Shown: positions 1 to 11,140 of the stretch, in pieces
Layout of the letters: every line of letters begins with the position of its first letter
Numbering within the stretch: the first letter of the stretch is position 1
The notes under the pieces: generated by a model
Seen by the model: the letters and a program-made list of their open reading frames with translations, nothing else
Told to the model about the DNA's origin: nothing
The model's database searches: none
Translations under genes and position numbers: made by a program
Assembly (NCBI RefSeq): GCF_964355755.1
Contig: NC_092673.1
Span: 26,667,001 to 26,731,000 of the forward strand
Origin: Antedon mediterranea
Taxonomy: Eukaryota > Echinodermata > Crinoidea > Comatulida > Antedonidae
Direction of reading: 5' to 3'
Length of the DNA stretch: 64,000 bases

Positions 1-1065
1 AGGTGTATACAACTAAATAATGAATCGTCATGGAATAGATTTAATATTTTCATTCATCAAAATATATATATTTGTCTAATTGAATTATTCTGTCCATTCC
101 ATGAATAAAGCATTTATTACTTGTATTAAGATCTTCAGTTCTTTCGTTGTAGGTTTGGTGTTCATTTTGAATTCAGCAGGTTCATAGAAATATTTAAAAA
201 ACGGTATATAAAAATAAGCTTCAGTATAAAAATAAAAAAATTACTATATATCCAATGTGAAGAGAAACATTTCTACTAAAGACAGCAACAATCTCTACGG
301 TTGTGCTCTATTAGCTTTACTGTGTTACATAATTTCAAGATTTCATTGCTCACAAGAGTTTAGATGTTATCTGAAGACTCCATAAAAGTAAGGAAAATGA
401 GGATTTACAAATACTAAATAGCAGAACTGACCCACTAAATGGTTACATACGACTTTAATACTCTAAACTAACATTTTAAATAAATACTATAACATGTTGA
501 CATTTATATTATTGATAGATATATATCTAGTTCAGTTTGAAGAACATATTCAAGTCGGTACAACTTTGTAAATTTTTCTGAAATTTGTCTAGGGAGCTAT
601 AAATGCGTACATAGTAATATTGAAGTTGAATTCTAAATGACTTCGAAGCAACGCAATTTGGTCTAATTACTTTGACCCATTAATGCTGTTGAATTATAAA
701 TAACTAAATGTGGCCAGATTTCAAATGAGAATTACTAAAGATCATTTATCATATTGTTTAATTTATTCAACCTCCGAACGCTTCATTAGCGGGAAAAATA
801 GACCAAGTGAAATGAATATATTATAATTGTAATAATTATACCACGTTGTGTCATTTCTATATCTTTATGATTGGGTATATTATATAATGTTTATTAGAAA
901 ATGATACAGACATTTTTAAACATCAATTGTTTAGTAAAAGATTATAAGCCAGACATTTTTTAACATGTGCATAAATGATAATTGAATGTACGGTTATATA
1001 ACCAATATCAAATTGTTACCATAAATCTTCTAATAGTAGCCCACCTTATAAGTCAATCTAAATAA

Positions 1066-1510
1066 TAACCCACTACTCTAATAGTAACCCATGGGGGTTA
1101 CTATTAGAGTCACAACAACTTATGATGCAAAATAAGGAGATAATCATGGTGATCTCGGGAGTGGGGGAGGATTGTGTTTTTGAGTTTATAAAATAAAGTT
1201 GGAGTTCAAATTTGTTTATTCCTACTGTTTTATTATTTTGTTATAATAATAATAATAATAATAAATGAAAACTTATATAGCGCCGGTATCCTCCACCCAT
1301 GTGGCGCTCATGGCGCTTTGTGCATTAACAACGTGCGAGAACATCAGCGAATAGCGACGTCTTTAGGTTGGTCTTGAAACTGTTTAGACTAGTTGAGCAT
1401 TTAACTGTTGCTGGTAAGCTGTTCCATACGGAAAATTTAAGGATAGGTCACTATTTTCCGGTGCCTAATTTAAGATCAGTAATAGTAACCCACTACTCTA
1501 ATAGTAACCC
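1066..1510. repeat. TAATAGTAACCC repeat cluster around an inserted segment
   Basis: The 25-bp word TAACCCACTACTCTAATAGT plus AACCC occurs at 1066-1090 and 1486-1510. A perfect 15-bp inverted repeat CTCTAATAGTAACCC lies at 1076-1090/1095-1109. The segment between holds an (ATA)n run and a GCGCC-containing piece like that at 35.5k. Transposon-derived, class unknown. Confidence 0.55.
1238..1350. repeat. (TAA)n run plus GCGC-containing repeat
   Basis: An (ATA)n microsatellite is followed by ACTTATATAGCGCCGGTATC and GGCGCTCATGGCGCTTTG. A similar layout occurs at 35403-35525, so it is an interspersed repeat, perhaps a LINE tail. Confidence 0.45.
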
Positions 1511-1644
1511 CCTTCTAATAGTAACCCACCCTAAAAAACAATCAAAGAATAATAACCCAGGGTTATAATTAAAGATTTACGGTAACCAATAATAATCATA
1601 AAGTATTGACCAATCCTGATAAATCTGTTTATATCGGTATCATC

Positions 1645-1811
1645 CAGTGGCGTAACGACTAAGAGCGCTCACTGGCTAAGCCCAGGGGCCCCGGAGTGCT
1701 CCGGGGCCCCCAAGGTAACAACAGGCATTAAAATATGTTAAAAAAGGCTCAAAACGCCTTCAGCATTGTAGAGCCCTAAACCAGAAGGCTTTCGTTTGCG
1801 TCACGCCACTG
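1645..1811. mobile_element. 167-bp hAT-like MITE with GC-rich palindrome
   Basis: Ends CAGTGGCGTAACG and (inverse) CAGTGGCGTGACG. It contains a perfect 12-bp-arm palindrome, GGGGCCCCGGAG / CTCCGGGGCCCC, at 1685-1710. The flanking 8-mers agree at only 5 of 8 positions. Confidence 0.65.
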
Positions 1812-2344
1812 GTGACATTTCTAGCAAGAGATAAAAGGCAGGTTGCCACATGAATAAAGAGTGTTTCTCAGACACTTTGAGACAATTGTTCATTAGCAAG
1901 TAATGGCTTTATTTGTCTTATAGCAATAGCTTCTTCAAACAATGTATATTTTTTTTTATTTGATAATAATAAATATTATATTAACATATTATGATAAACT
2001 ATAATAGGGTAATTAATGGTCAACATTCCATATTTTAGTTAAGGGATAATTTTGACAATATTCAAAGGTTGTACAAGTTTAGTAAAATAACATCAATTAT
2101 ACGATTCAACCAGTTCATCAAATTGTTTATTGAATTTAATTTTGAACTTGTTAATTAAATTTGGACGATAGCTAAGCAGTCAGACAGTGTGGATCCACTA
2201 ACTATAAAATGTCAATAAATGCCTAATAGCTTACAAGTGGAAAGTAAATTTTACGTGAATCTTTGATAAGAAAAGAAAAAAATAAGTAGTGCAACCCCTG
2301 TTTTTTTGCAAAATATTTTCGGTTATGATCTAAATGTTTATGAT

Positions 2345-2520
2345 TTTTTTAATTTCATACACATCCACCAGCATGGCAACTCACCAATTACATGATAGAA
2401 ACTATATCATGCATCATATGGAGGGTGGCGTAGAAACACTGGTGAGACAACGCCTAGGTGAGGATTGAACCCTCGACCTTGCGATTGGAAGGCAAGCACC
2501 AAGCTACAGCTTCACATGTT
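2345..2520 (-). mobile_element. tRNA-like SINE fragment, third type
   Basis: On the minus strand: TAGCTTGGTGCTTGCCTTCC and GGTCGAGGGTTCAATCC look like A and B boxes. The downstream piece (CATACACATCCACCAGCA on plus) recurs in truncated form at 4905-4970. Confidence 0.45.
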
Positions 2521-2680
2521 TGTCACCGTTTTAATATTTCATTAGCTTTAAAAAAATTAAATACAGTTCATTTGTTATCCAAGTAGAAAATTCCAGTTGA
2601 GACCTGTAAATAACCAATTTCTAGTTGTAAACTAATTAAGCTAGTTGACAACAATGAAACCAACTGGAAAAGTTTAAATA

Positions 2681-2945
2681 CCAGTTTAAACCAGTTATTG
2701 TACAAGTAAAGCACTGAAATTCACTGGTTTTAACTGGAATTTTTCAACAGGAATGTTTACCAGCGATTGACTGTAAATTTGATTTGTTTTTATCATAAAG
2801 CACTGAGAGTATACCTGTTTAAACCGGTTACTGTACAAGTAAACCAGTTATTGAAATTAACTGGTTTTAACTGGAATTTTTCAACAGGAATTTTCTCCTG
2901 CGATGGACTGCGAATTTGATTTGTTTTATTATAAAGTGTTGAGTC
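2681..2945. repeat. Two diverged direct repeats of about 134 bp
   Basis: Both units have GTTTAAACC.GTTA.TGTAC, TGGTTTTAACTGGAATTTTT and CAACAGGAAT. Starts are near 2681 and 2815. Confidence 0.8.
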
Positions 2946-3552
2946 TACTGTACATATGCACCAGCGTTTGTTACACTCCATTGTCTTGTAGACGTTGTAT
3001 CATAAAAGAACTACAACATTCACACTCCATAAATCACTCAATCAATCATTCCACAATCCTGTAGAATTATAACATGAAAATTCATAATTATTAACAACTG
3101 CAAATATCTAAATTTAATATTCCTAAAGCAGCACCTGTTCCAAGAGTGCTACTCTTAAATCATATCTGGTTTATCATCCCAGAGGGGAAAAAATATCATA
3201 CATTTTATCATACAATATACCAAAAGATAATTCTAATAGCGGTAATAGTATATTCGTGATATACGTGATATTGAGGGACAAAACCATTAAATTGTTTATT
3301 AATTTAAAAAAATCTGTCTACATAACATCTGTAACTGTTACTGTGCTGTAACTAGAATAGGGACTTTACGAAACAGGACGAGAAGCAGCAGTATAATTAG
3401 TATTTAATTTAATTTAATATATAGAAAAAGTATGGCATTAAGTTTGCTGGTTTTAGTGATAAATAGTACTATACTTCCAGTTAGTCATTATATAGTGTTG
3501 TCCGAAAGCTACTTTAAAGCAGCTTTTGGTTATCATTTTGATTTTAGGATTT

Positions 3553-3887
3553 TTTGCTTATTTTATTTGTATCTCCATTGAGATTCAGCCACTGATACCC
3601 ACAGCATTGTCATTTTGTCAGTGCTTATTTTTGTTGTATCTCCATTGAGATTCAGCCACTGATACCCACAGCAATGTCAATTTTCATTGCTTATTTTATT
3701 TGTATCTCCATTGAGATCCAGCCACTGATACCCACAGCATTGTCATTTGTTGAGTACTTATTTTATTTGTATCTCCATTGAGATTCAGCCACTGGTACCC
3801 ACAGCATTGTCATTTTCTAGTGCTTATTTTATTTGTATCTCCATTGAGATTTAGCCACTGGTACCCACAGCATTGTCATTTTGTCAG
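3553..3887. repeat. 66-bp minisatellite (5 units) sharing a core with 25.2-25.6k
   Basis: Units start near 3569, 3635, 3701, 3768 and 3834. The core TATCTCCATTGAGATTCAGC then CACTGATACCCACAGCATTG is followed by an 18-bp spacer containing GTGCTTATTTTA. Confidence 0.9.
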
Positions 3888-4029
3888 TATACGCTCTTGC
3901 ATTTATATAATAAATATATATATATATATATTGTATCCCAGGATATATTGTAACCCAGGATATATTGTAACCAAGAAAAAAAAAAAATTTTAAACAAAGT
4001 TTTGTTGCTGAATGTGCCATTTTATTGTC

Positions 4030-6740
4030 ACATTAAATATTTATTCACTTGGACCAAAAATTTGAGGGAAAAAAATAGACTTACATATAACAGGTTATTG
4101 TAACATTTAACCATTTACTTGGTCTTTAAGTGAAATGATAATTTTTGTTGTTGTTTTTTCTAAATTTTCATCTTTGTTTTTTATTTTGTTTAGGGACAAT
4201 ACATATTTAATAGTCTTCTTGAAAAAAAAAATTAATATGTAACACGTTTAAAACGTTTGTAATCTTTTATGTCAATATTATTAATGTATAAATTTGTTTA
4301 TGATTCAAAGGCATTGTTTGTTAATGTCGCAATCAATATTCACTAACATTTTTACCAATGTTCAATTTATAATGCTTTTTAATAACCATAGCAACAATCT
4401 TGATTTAACTTAGGCTGTTACAGCATAACGATCCATTTTATTTAAAGTTTTTTTTTTTAGTCTACGTTGAATAATTTCACGCTTTTAAAAGCTAAAGCTG
4501 TTGTGTTTTGTTAACATTTGGTACAGATATCAATTTATAGAGTGATTCTAAGGATATGAGTGCTAGGATGAAATGGCAACCACCAAGTGGAGTTTTTTTA
4601 ATTTTTCTAAATTAGAAAAAAAACGAAATAATTTAAAAGGACAACCATAATCATTAAAAATGAAATGATCATCATTAATTAAAAACAGAGTTTTTAAAAA
4701 GTATTTATAAAATATGCATAACACTTGAAATGATTTTATCTGAATCATATAGAGATATTATAAAAATTCATTTAATTTAAGCATAGAGATAGTGATCTAT
4801 ATAATCATCAGATATAATATTGTATAATATCGCTATGCTTTAAGGTATGTTCTTTGTGGTTCCAAAAAAAACTTTAGTACAATCTTTTTATTTATTTTTT
4901 TATTTTCATACGCATCCAACAGCACTAGGTTAGGACATATAACCACCAAGCTACAACCCAACTACACTGTTCTGTTGTAAATTATAATTGTAGATAAATT
5001 TAGTTTGGATCACCAAAAATAAACAAGACATAAGAAAATATTACTACTCAAAAGAAGAGTAAAACTGGCATCTGATTGGTTGATTGTAGCCATGGGAATG
5101 TTCCTGTAGTCTTTGAGCCTTTATTCTATTGGTGTTCACAGTCTATCAGTTTAACTTAAGATCCTCATTCTTCACTGATGTACTCCATCTCCAGCTGTTG
5201 CATTAATCTATGCTGATAGATGTGTTTATTCATTGGCTGAGTAACTTGAAAGGTGTTAACATACACAACATACAGTGATCAATGTACAAACATAGTTTAA
5301 ATATTCTGCTAACCATTGACACTTATTATAAGTCTTCCTAGTAACCAATTCAAGGAACTGATTGCCCATACAAACTGCATAGGTTCATTAATGATACAAA
5401 ATTAAACAGTACATTATAAAAGTTCAATGCAAATTGACAGAATGTGCCTCATTGATGATCGTGATATGGTTGTTCAATGAAAATAGAAGCCAAGGTAATC
5501 TGTCAGACTATTTAGAAAGTGGAAATTCAAATAGCTAAATAAAAAAATGACAAGAATATTGTAATAATATTGGTTAGTGTAAAGTTTGGGACAGAATGAA
5601 CAATTAGCAATTGGCAGGGAGGTATACGAGGTAAAAAAATCACGACACTGATCACCATTAAGTATTCATTTTACTAGAAACGGTTTGACGTATGTTGTAA
5701 TTTATGTTTGTAAGTGTTCTAAAATTGTTTGTTTTTCTGAAAAAATATTTAAGTATGCATGTAAGAGAATATGTGTGTGTGTGTGTGTGAAATGTATATG
5801 TTAACAACCCTATTTTCATCACTCCTGGGAAATTTAAATGGGAAACCATTTTCACTGATTATAAATGACATTTTCAATTTTGTAGTATTTTTTTCCCTGT
5901 ACTTTTAACATCCAATAACCCTTTAACAACCCAGCAGCCATGTTTAAAATGTCAAAATCACCATAATCTAAATTCGCCATTAATTAACAATAAATATTTT
6001 AGTCTGTGTTTTGTGACTACAATGATCACGTCAATCAGAAGACAAGGCCTGTGATCTAAGACACTGCAAAAGGCCATGGAGAATGTCCTACACGCATTAC
6101 AATAGAGTTTGCGTACATAGGATCTTTACAACTACAACAGCATCACCATGTGTAAATATATTTTGTATGTCTAGTTATCTGTGGTAATTGCAGTGCATAC
6201 ATTGCTAAATGATGTAAACAGGATTATAGGATCTTGTATTAAACCTTATTACACAAGTGTTAAAAAATTAAGACTGTTAATCAGTAAGCTGTTGCAGTGT
6301 AAATGTACTTATCAGGATATATAAATACAAAACCAATCTGAATGAGTAAATCCTTGACCATACTCAAATATTAATTTAGGCAATTTTCAGGGTTTCTTTT
6401 CCTAGTTCTAAATAATTATCCTCTTAATACTATCCCATCATCTTAAGAACACTAAATGTAAAATATGTATGATGAAAGCAGGGTACGAGACGACGATGAA
6501 GAAATAAAATTATTGTCATCACCATATTATTGCAAATAAAAATCATAACATCATCTGATTGGAATTCATTCAAGTTCTAGCAAACTAATATTCGATTTCT
6601 TTTGTTTTCTTTAGACAAAATGCATTATCTACTTATAGTCGATTCAGATTCACTTATTAATTAATTCATCCTATGACAATATGAAATACATTGCTTACAT
6701 TTCAAAAAGATTGCAAAAATGATACAAAATATGGTAAATA
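4030..6740. other. Gene-free AT-rich stretch
   Basis: Apart from the SINE fragment near 4.9k and a GT run at 5.77k, I see no exon, RNA gene or named repeat here. Confidence 0.5.
4905..4970 (-). mobile_element. Truncated copy of the 2345-2520 SINE-like repeat
   Basis: CATACGCATCCAACAGCACT and ACCACCAAGCTACAACCC match the two sides of the longer copy, with the middle deleted. Confidence 0.4.
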
Positions 6741-6742
6741 AT

Positions 6743-6872
6743 CTCAGTCTACACTATCAAACTAGTTTGACAAAAAGATGTACACAAATATGGTAGTGAT
6801 ATGACATCATCATGTCTAATATATGGGCACATCACATTTTTTGTCCCATAAAGTTTGATAGACAGAGCTTTA
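6743..6872. mobile_element. Family-A MITE copy 1
   Basis: Inverted ends close to TAAAGCTCTGTCTACACT and ATCAAAC, with an inner CCAAATATGGTAGTGAT and its inverse. Family consensus is about 150 bp. Likely TA target duplication (TA..AAGCTCTG / CAGAGCTT..TA), Tc1/mariner-like. Confidence 0.75.
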
Positions 6873-7731
6873 CATTCTCTATTCAAATTCAAATATTAAC
6901 AAACCCTGGAAAAGGTGTAAATATCATTAATACTTGTTTCATACAGTAAATGTGTAATACACTATCTCTCATGGGAGAGGGTTTACATTCTGATATAATG
7001 TAAATACTAGGTGAAAAAAACTGAAGTAGTTTCTTAATGTGTGTTGCGAGCTATGAGAAATCAAAATATTATTTTACCAAACACTCGTTGATTAAGAAAC
7101 ATTCATGAAAATTAAGAAAATAGAATCAGTAAAATTGATGTTTTCACGAAACAGTTTATCAATATTTTTTTTTAAACTATTATTTATGAAATGATGAGAG
7201 ATTGAAAAGCAATCGTTTAAAAGATAATATGATTAAGTTACTAAAAATGTGTTCATTTTATCAGGTTGATCTAATCGGGGATACGGAATGAGCAATTGTG
7301 GAAATCAATACAGACAATTATCGCAATATTAAACAACAGTAGCAGACATGATGTTAGTATATTAAAACCAGATCAATGACAGTTATCAAGATTGTACAAG
7401 GACGAATATCAGAGAAATGGATTGAATTTACTTGACACATCATGATCACACTGTATGGTGATTTAGTTTCAGTGGAGGCTTACTGTAAACAAACACATTA
7501 GAACTATATATTATGACATAATAGTTAAATCTGATATTTATTTTTAATTATTTAAACCAACACTTGAAACTTTATCAATGTTTCTGAAATTTATATTTTC
7601 TTTACAATGATTTTGTTTTTATAAATCATATTCGTTCGTTTTATCTGATGTTATACTGTTTTCTTACAATCCCATTATCAATAATATACTGGAGCAAAAA
7701 TCATGATTCTACAGGCAATATAGCTTTATAT

Positions 7732-7791
7732 AAGGGTTTACCTGTTCCGGCACGGTTCCAATGTGCCGGAACAGGTGTGAAAGACCCTTTA
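7732..7791. mobile_element. Family-B MITE, collapsed to its two ends
   Basis: A 60-bp hairpin with perfect 13-bp stems CCTGTTCCGGCAC / GTGCCGGAACAGG and outer AAGGGT / ACCCTT. It looks like both termini of the family-B element without its interior. Confidence 0.6.
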
Positions 7792-7799
7792 CAATCAAT

Positions 7800-9890
7800 T
7801 TTATTGCTGGTTTGGAACAAAATATTCTCCCACTTGTAACAGTTCATATTAAATTTTGTATAAATAAAATTTAAACAAAAATGTCAATTTATATTAAAAC
7901 ATCAATAATTTTAAATAATCCTCTTTTTTAACTTTCTAACAAAACATGTACGAATTCATTGAAACTGTTATGTCCATTTTCACAATCAGTATAAAATTAA
8001 ATCAATGTAATTAAAAAGCTTTTAGAATGTATGTAAGACAAAGAAAGGAAGAAACCATGTATCCTATAACTTTTGATAAGTTGATACAAGATTGAAAACA
8101 AATTGTCATTAATGATATTTCGCCTTAAACCATAATCAAAATGACACTGTCCCCACAACTGTTAAGGTTTGCATGGCGTCCAGCTGTGCTAGTAGTCGCT
8201 GATAGCAACTGCTTAGCGACGTCAATCACACTCAATCTTCATCTATGAATGTTGATAAATCCTTAGGCCAAATCCTTTGGTCTTCAATGCAACCATTTTG
8301 CTACTTTAAACTTTCTTTATCTTACTAATGATCTAGTATTTATTTATGTTTCTGTAGGCTTTGAAGATATTGATTTGGAATAAGATAAACAAGACAACTG
8401 TGAAATCGTATTGAATATAAACACCTAACTAATCGCTACTAATAATTAAGCCAAAATGTCATATAAATTAGCTCTACCAGAGCAGAAGCCAGAATGAGGC
8501 AGACAAATTTTCAATTTTCAATAACCATCCCAATTCCCCAGCAGACTAGATCATCATATATTATATTAATAATTATTATATCTAAGCATCTTTGCCTCGT
8601 TTGTTTTTAACCTCTTGCTACGAAATTGTAATATCGGTCTACTAGGGCTAGTGCCTGTTTGACAGCTAAAACTTGCACATTGATAACCAGTACAAATATC
8701 ATTAACGTATTCAAATTCAAGTGAAAATGTTTTAGTCTCTAAAAGATTATAGACAAAGTCTTATATAAGTCAAAGATGCTGTCCAGGTGAAATGCCATCC
8801 TGAGATGAATAGTATTAATTAGTCTAGTTCATTATCTATATATAAATTTACGTAAGGGCAAAATTCGGTAAATCGGGCCTTACTTCTAGAATTTTTACTC
8901 GATGGTATATAAAGTTGGTTCGCACATTCGGTACTGATTTTAACCACCTGATGTAACCCTGTTTACTAATTAAATTAAGTTAGATAATTAGTTATTGACG
9001 ATTAAAACGAATTTAGGTTCAACGATTTGCCCCAAATAGGGGTTTTTTCCGATCGTGGTATACACTGTCTAATGGATGTCCATCTTAAAAAATACCCGCC
9101 ACAAAAATGCGAGGAGGCTTCGCATTTTCCTATCTCCTCCTACGATAATTGTTTTTAATAGCTGAAAACCGGTTGAACAGCTAAAGTACACCATCATAAT
9201 GTTGAAGACAGGCCGATTTTCTTTAAAAAAATACTATTTTGATAGATTTAATATATGATTATACAAATGTATTGATTTGCGATGAATGGAACATCCCAAT
9301 CTCTCAGTCTGCCAGAGTTTGGTTTAACACAAGCAGGTACATTTATGAGCCCTTGATTTAACACATACGGTAGGTAAATATATGGGCCCTTTGAGAATAA
9401 ACTTGCAATACTTTGACAATACTGTAACTATTTTTAGTCCTCATTTGAATCAAACATTTCTTACTGTGAATGTTCGTACTGTAAAAATATATACAGATAA
9501 ACTTTATTACTGAGATTGTGGATAGGATCTACTGTTAGATATATAAACACATTATTATATACAAATAAACTTTATACTGACAGTTCCTTCTCAACGTTTG
9601 TATTAATTAATAATTACCAATAAAATAAACGTTGTAGTGGTGTATCGTGACATGTACTTTAATATTTCAATCGATTATGACAGTGACAGTTTTAACAAAG
9701 TATTAAATCGCAAATGTTTTACTGTATTTAGAGGTATATTATTTATAGGCCTATAAAACACGAAAACAATATTTCGTTACTGAGTGGATAAAGAATATAT
9801 TTAAAAATTGTTCCTCTTTGTACCTATCCGCTTTCCCATCCCTCAACCCTAATATAAAAAAAAACCCATACAAAACACAAATTGTGTTTC
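7800..9890. other. Gene-free stretch
   Basis: No supported gene or repeat. A less AT-rich patch near 8150-8230 does not give a convincing exon. Confidence 0.5.
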
Positions 9891-9898
9891 TTTAAATG

Positions 9899-9928
9899 AG
9901 TCCAAATCAAAAATTTGGACTCATTTTG
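9899..9928. repeat. Hairpin ATGAGTCCAAAT / ATTTGGACTCAT
   Basis: Perfect 12-bp arms with a short A-rich loop, in otherwise plain AT-rich DNA. Possibly a MITE end pair or a remnant; no T-run suggests a terminator. Confidence 0.7.
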
Positions 9929-10120
9929 TGATAAGTTTCTCCTTCGGAAGTAATTCCCAGGGTGCTAATTTTAGTTGACTACATAAATCATCGTGTCTAT
10001 TTATTCGTTTCTGTAAACGACAATGTATTATAGTCCTGCGGTAGGCCTACGTACATTTGAAATCGCCAGTTTTGTGACGCTGAAATTACTGTGTATTCGC
10101 GAACCATCTGTGGGCACGAC

Positions 10121-10157
10121 CTAGATGGTACGCGAGCGAAGCGAGCGTACCATCTAG
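10121..10157. repeat. Hairpin with 13-bp arms
   Basis: CTAGATGGTACGC and GCGTACCATCTAG flank an 11-nt loop (GAGCGAAGCGA). It lies just upstream of a LINE-type tail. Confidence 0.85.
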
Positions 10158-10180
10158 TTAATACTAATTTTCTTTATAAT

Positions 10181-10222
10181 AGGGACCAGAGATTTTGAAA
10201 TAAAAGATTGAATGAATGAAAA
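10181..10222 (+). mobile_element. LINE-type 3' tail, copy 1
   Basis: GGGACCAGAGATTTTGAAAT then AAAAGATTGAATGAATGA. A (TGAA)-type tail after an AATAAAAG end is typical of non-LTR retrotransposons. The same word occurs at 35669. Confidence 0.5.
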
Positions 10223-10825
10223 TGAATATCCTCTGGTATAAATATTATGGCAAATAAATTGCGGTAATTTATTCACACGCTAAGAGGGCAAATGTAAAAA
10301 GAAAGTTTTTGTTTCGAGTCACAACTTGACATAAATAACTGAGAAATTATCCTTTTCATCAAGCAAAGGTATTCTCCTCAAAGGCCCTATTACTCTTTAA
10401 TAAATTGTACTCTTAGGAATTTACATGCAACAATAGCCTATCAATAAATATTAAGGTACCATTCCTGACGTTATGAAATAATTCACTCGCTAATCCTCCT
10501 CCCGGCATATTCTATTACTACGTAATGTTACACAATGACGAAATCTATTTCGTTTGACATTTTTCATGAACGGATTTATGTATTCTGACTTTTACCAGAA
10601 GAGGCCTAATCCCATGAGGATATTTATTGGCCTCTGGGAACATAAGATCTCAAACAGAAGATACAAGATTTTTTTTATTAGATTAAATTCTTCCCATAAC
10701 TAATTATATTTTAACAAATGTAGATATGAAAGGGTGGTTTTCCATTCACAAGCCTACCGCTTTTCACAAACTCTCAAAATTTGTCAACAAAATTGAATTT
10801 CAAATAATCAAATATCAAATTTGAA

Positions 10826-10930
10826 CCATACCATGGTCTAATGGTAGGATGTCTGAAGATGAAGCAGACGACTCTGGGTTCAAATCTAAGATGGGGGTAG
10901 CTTTTCCTCATTCTCACAGATTTCCAACCA
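10826..10930 (+). mobile_element. Second tRNA-derived SINE family, copy 1
   Basis: TGGTCTAATGGTAGGATGTC (A-box-like) and CTGGGTTCAAATC (B box), followed by GCTTTTCCTCATTCTCACAG. The downstream piece is shared with 37764-37860. Confidence 0.5.
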
Positions 10931-11140
10931 CTTAAAATGAATAAATTAATTTCCAGCGATTTTATACTCTCTATGTATAATTGTCTCAAATGGCGTATTT
11001 ATCAAAACGTTCCAGAAAGCATATACACTAATCATAAGTGCTCTGGTATCTTTTTAAATTATAGCTCTTTAGCCAGTAATAATATAATTTGTTCATCCGT
11101 GTTCGACATTTACCTGATAAAATCAAATTAAATGTTAAAA

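Noticed and set aside
3778-4020. Short ORFs with RFSHWYPQHCHF repeats
   Set aside because: Product of the 66-bp minisatellite and neighbouring AT run.
8150-8240. Less AT-rich patch with a possible minus-strand exon
   Set aside because: No family recognised, weak splice sites, and only about 23 codons open.
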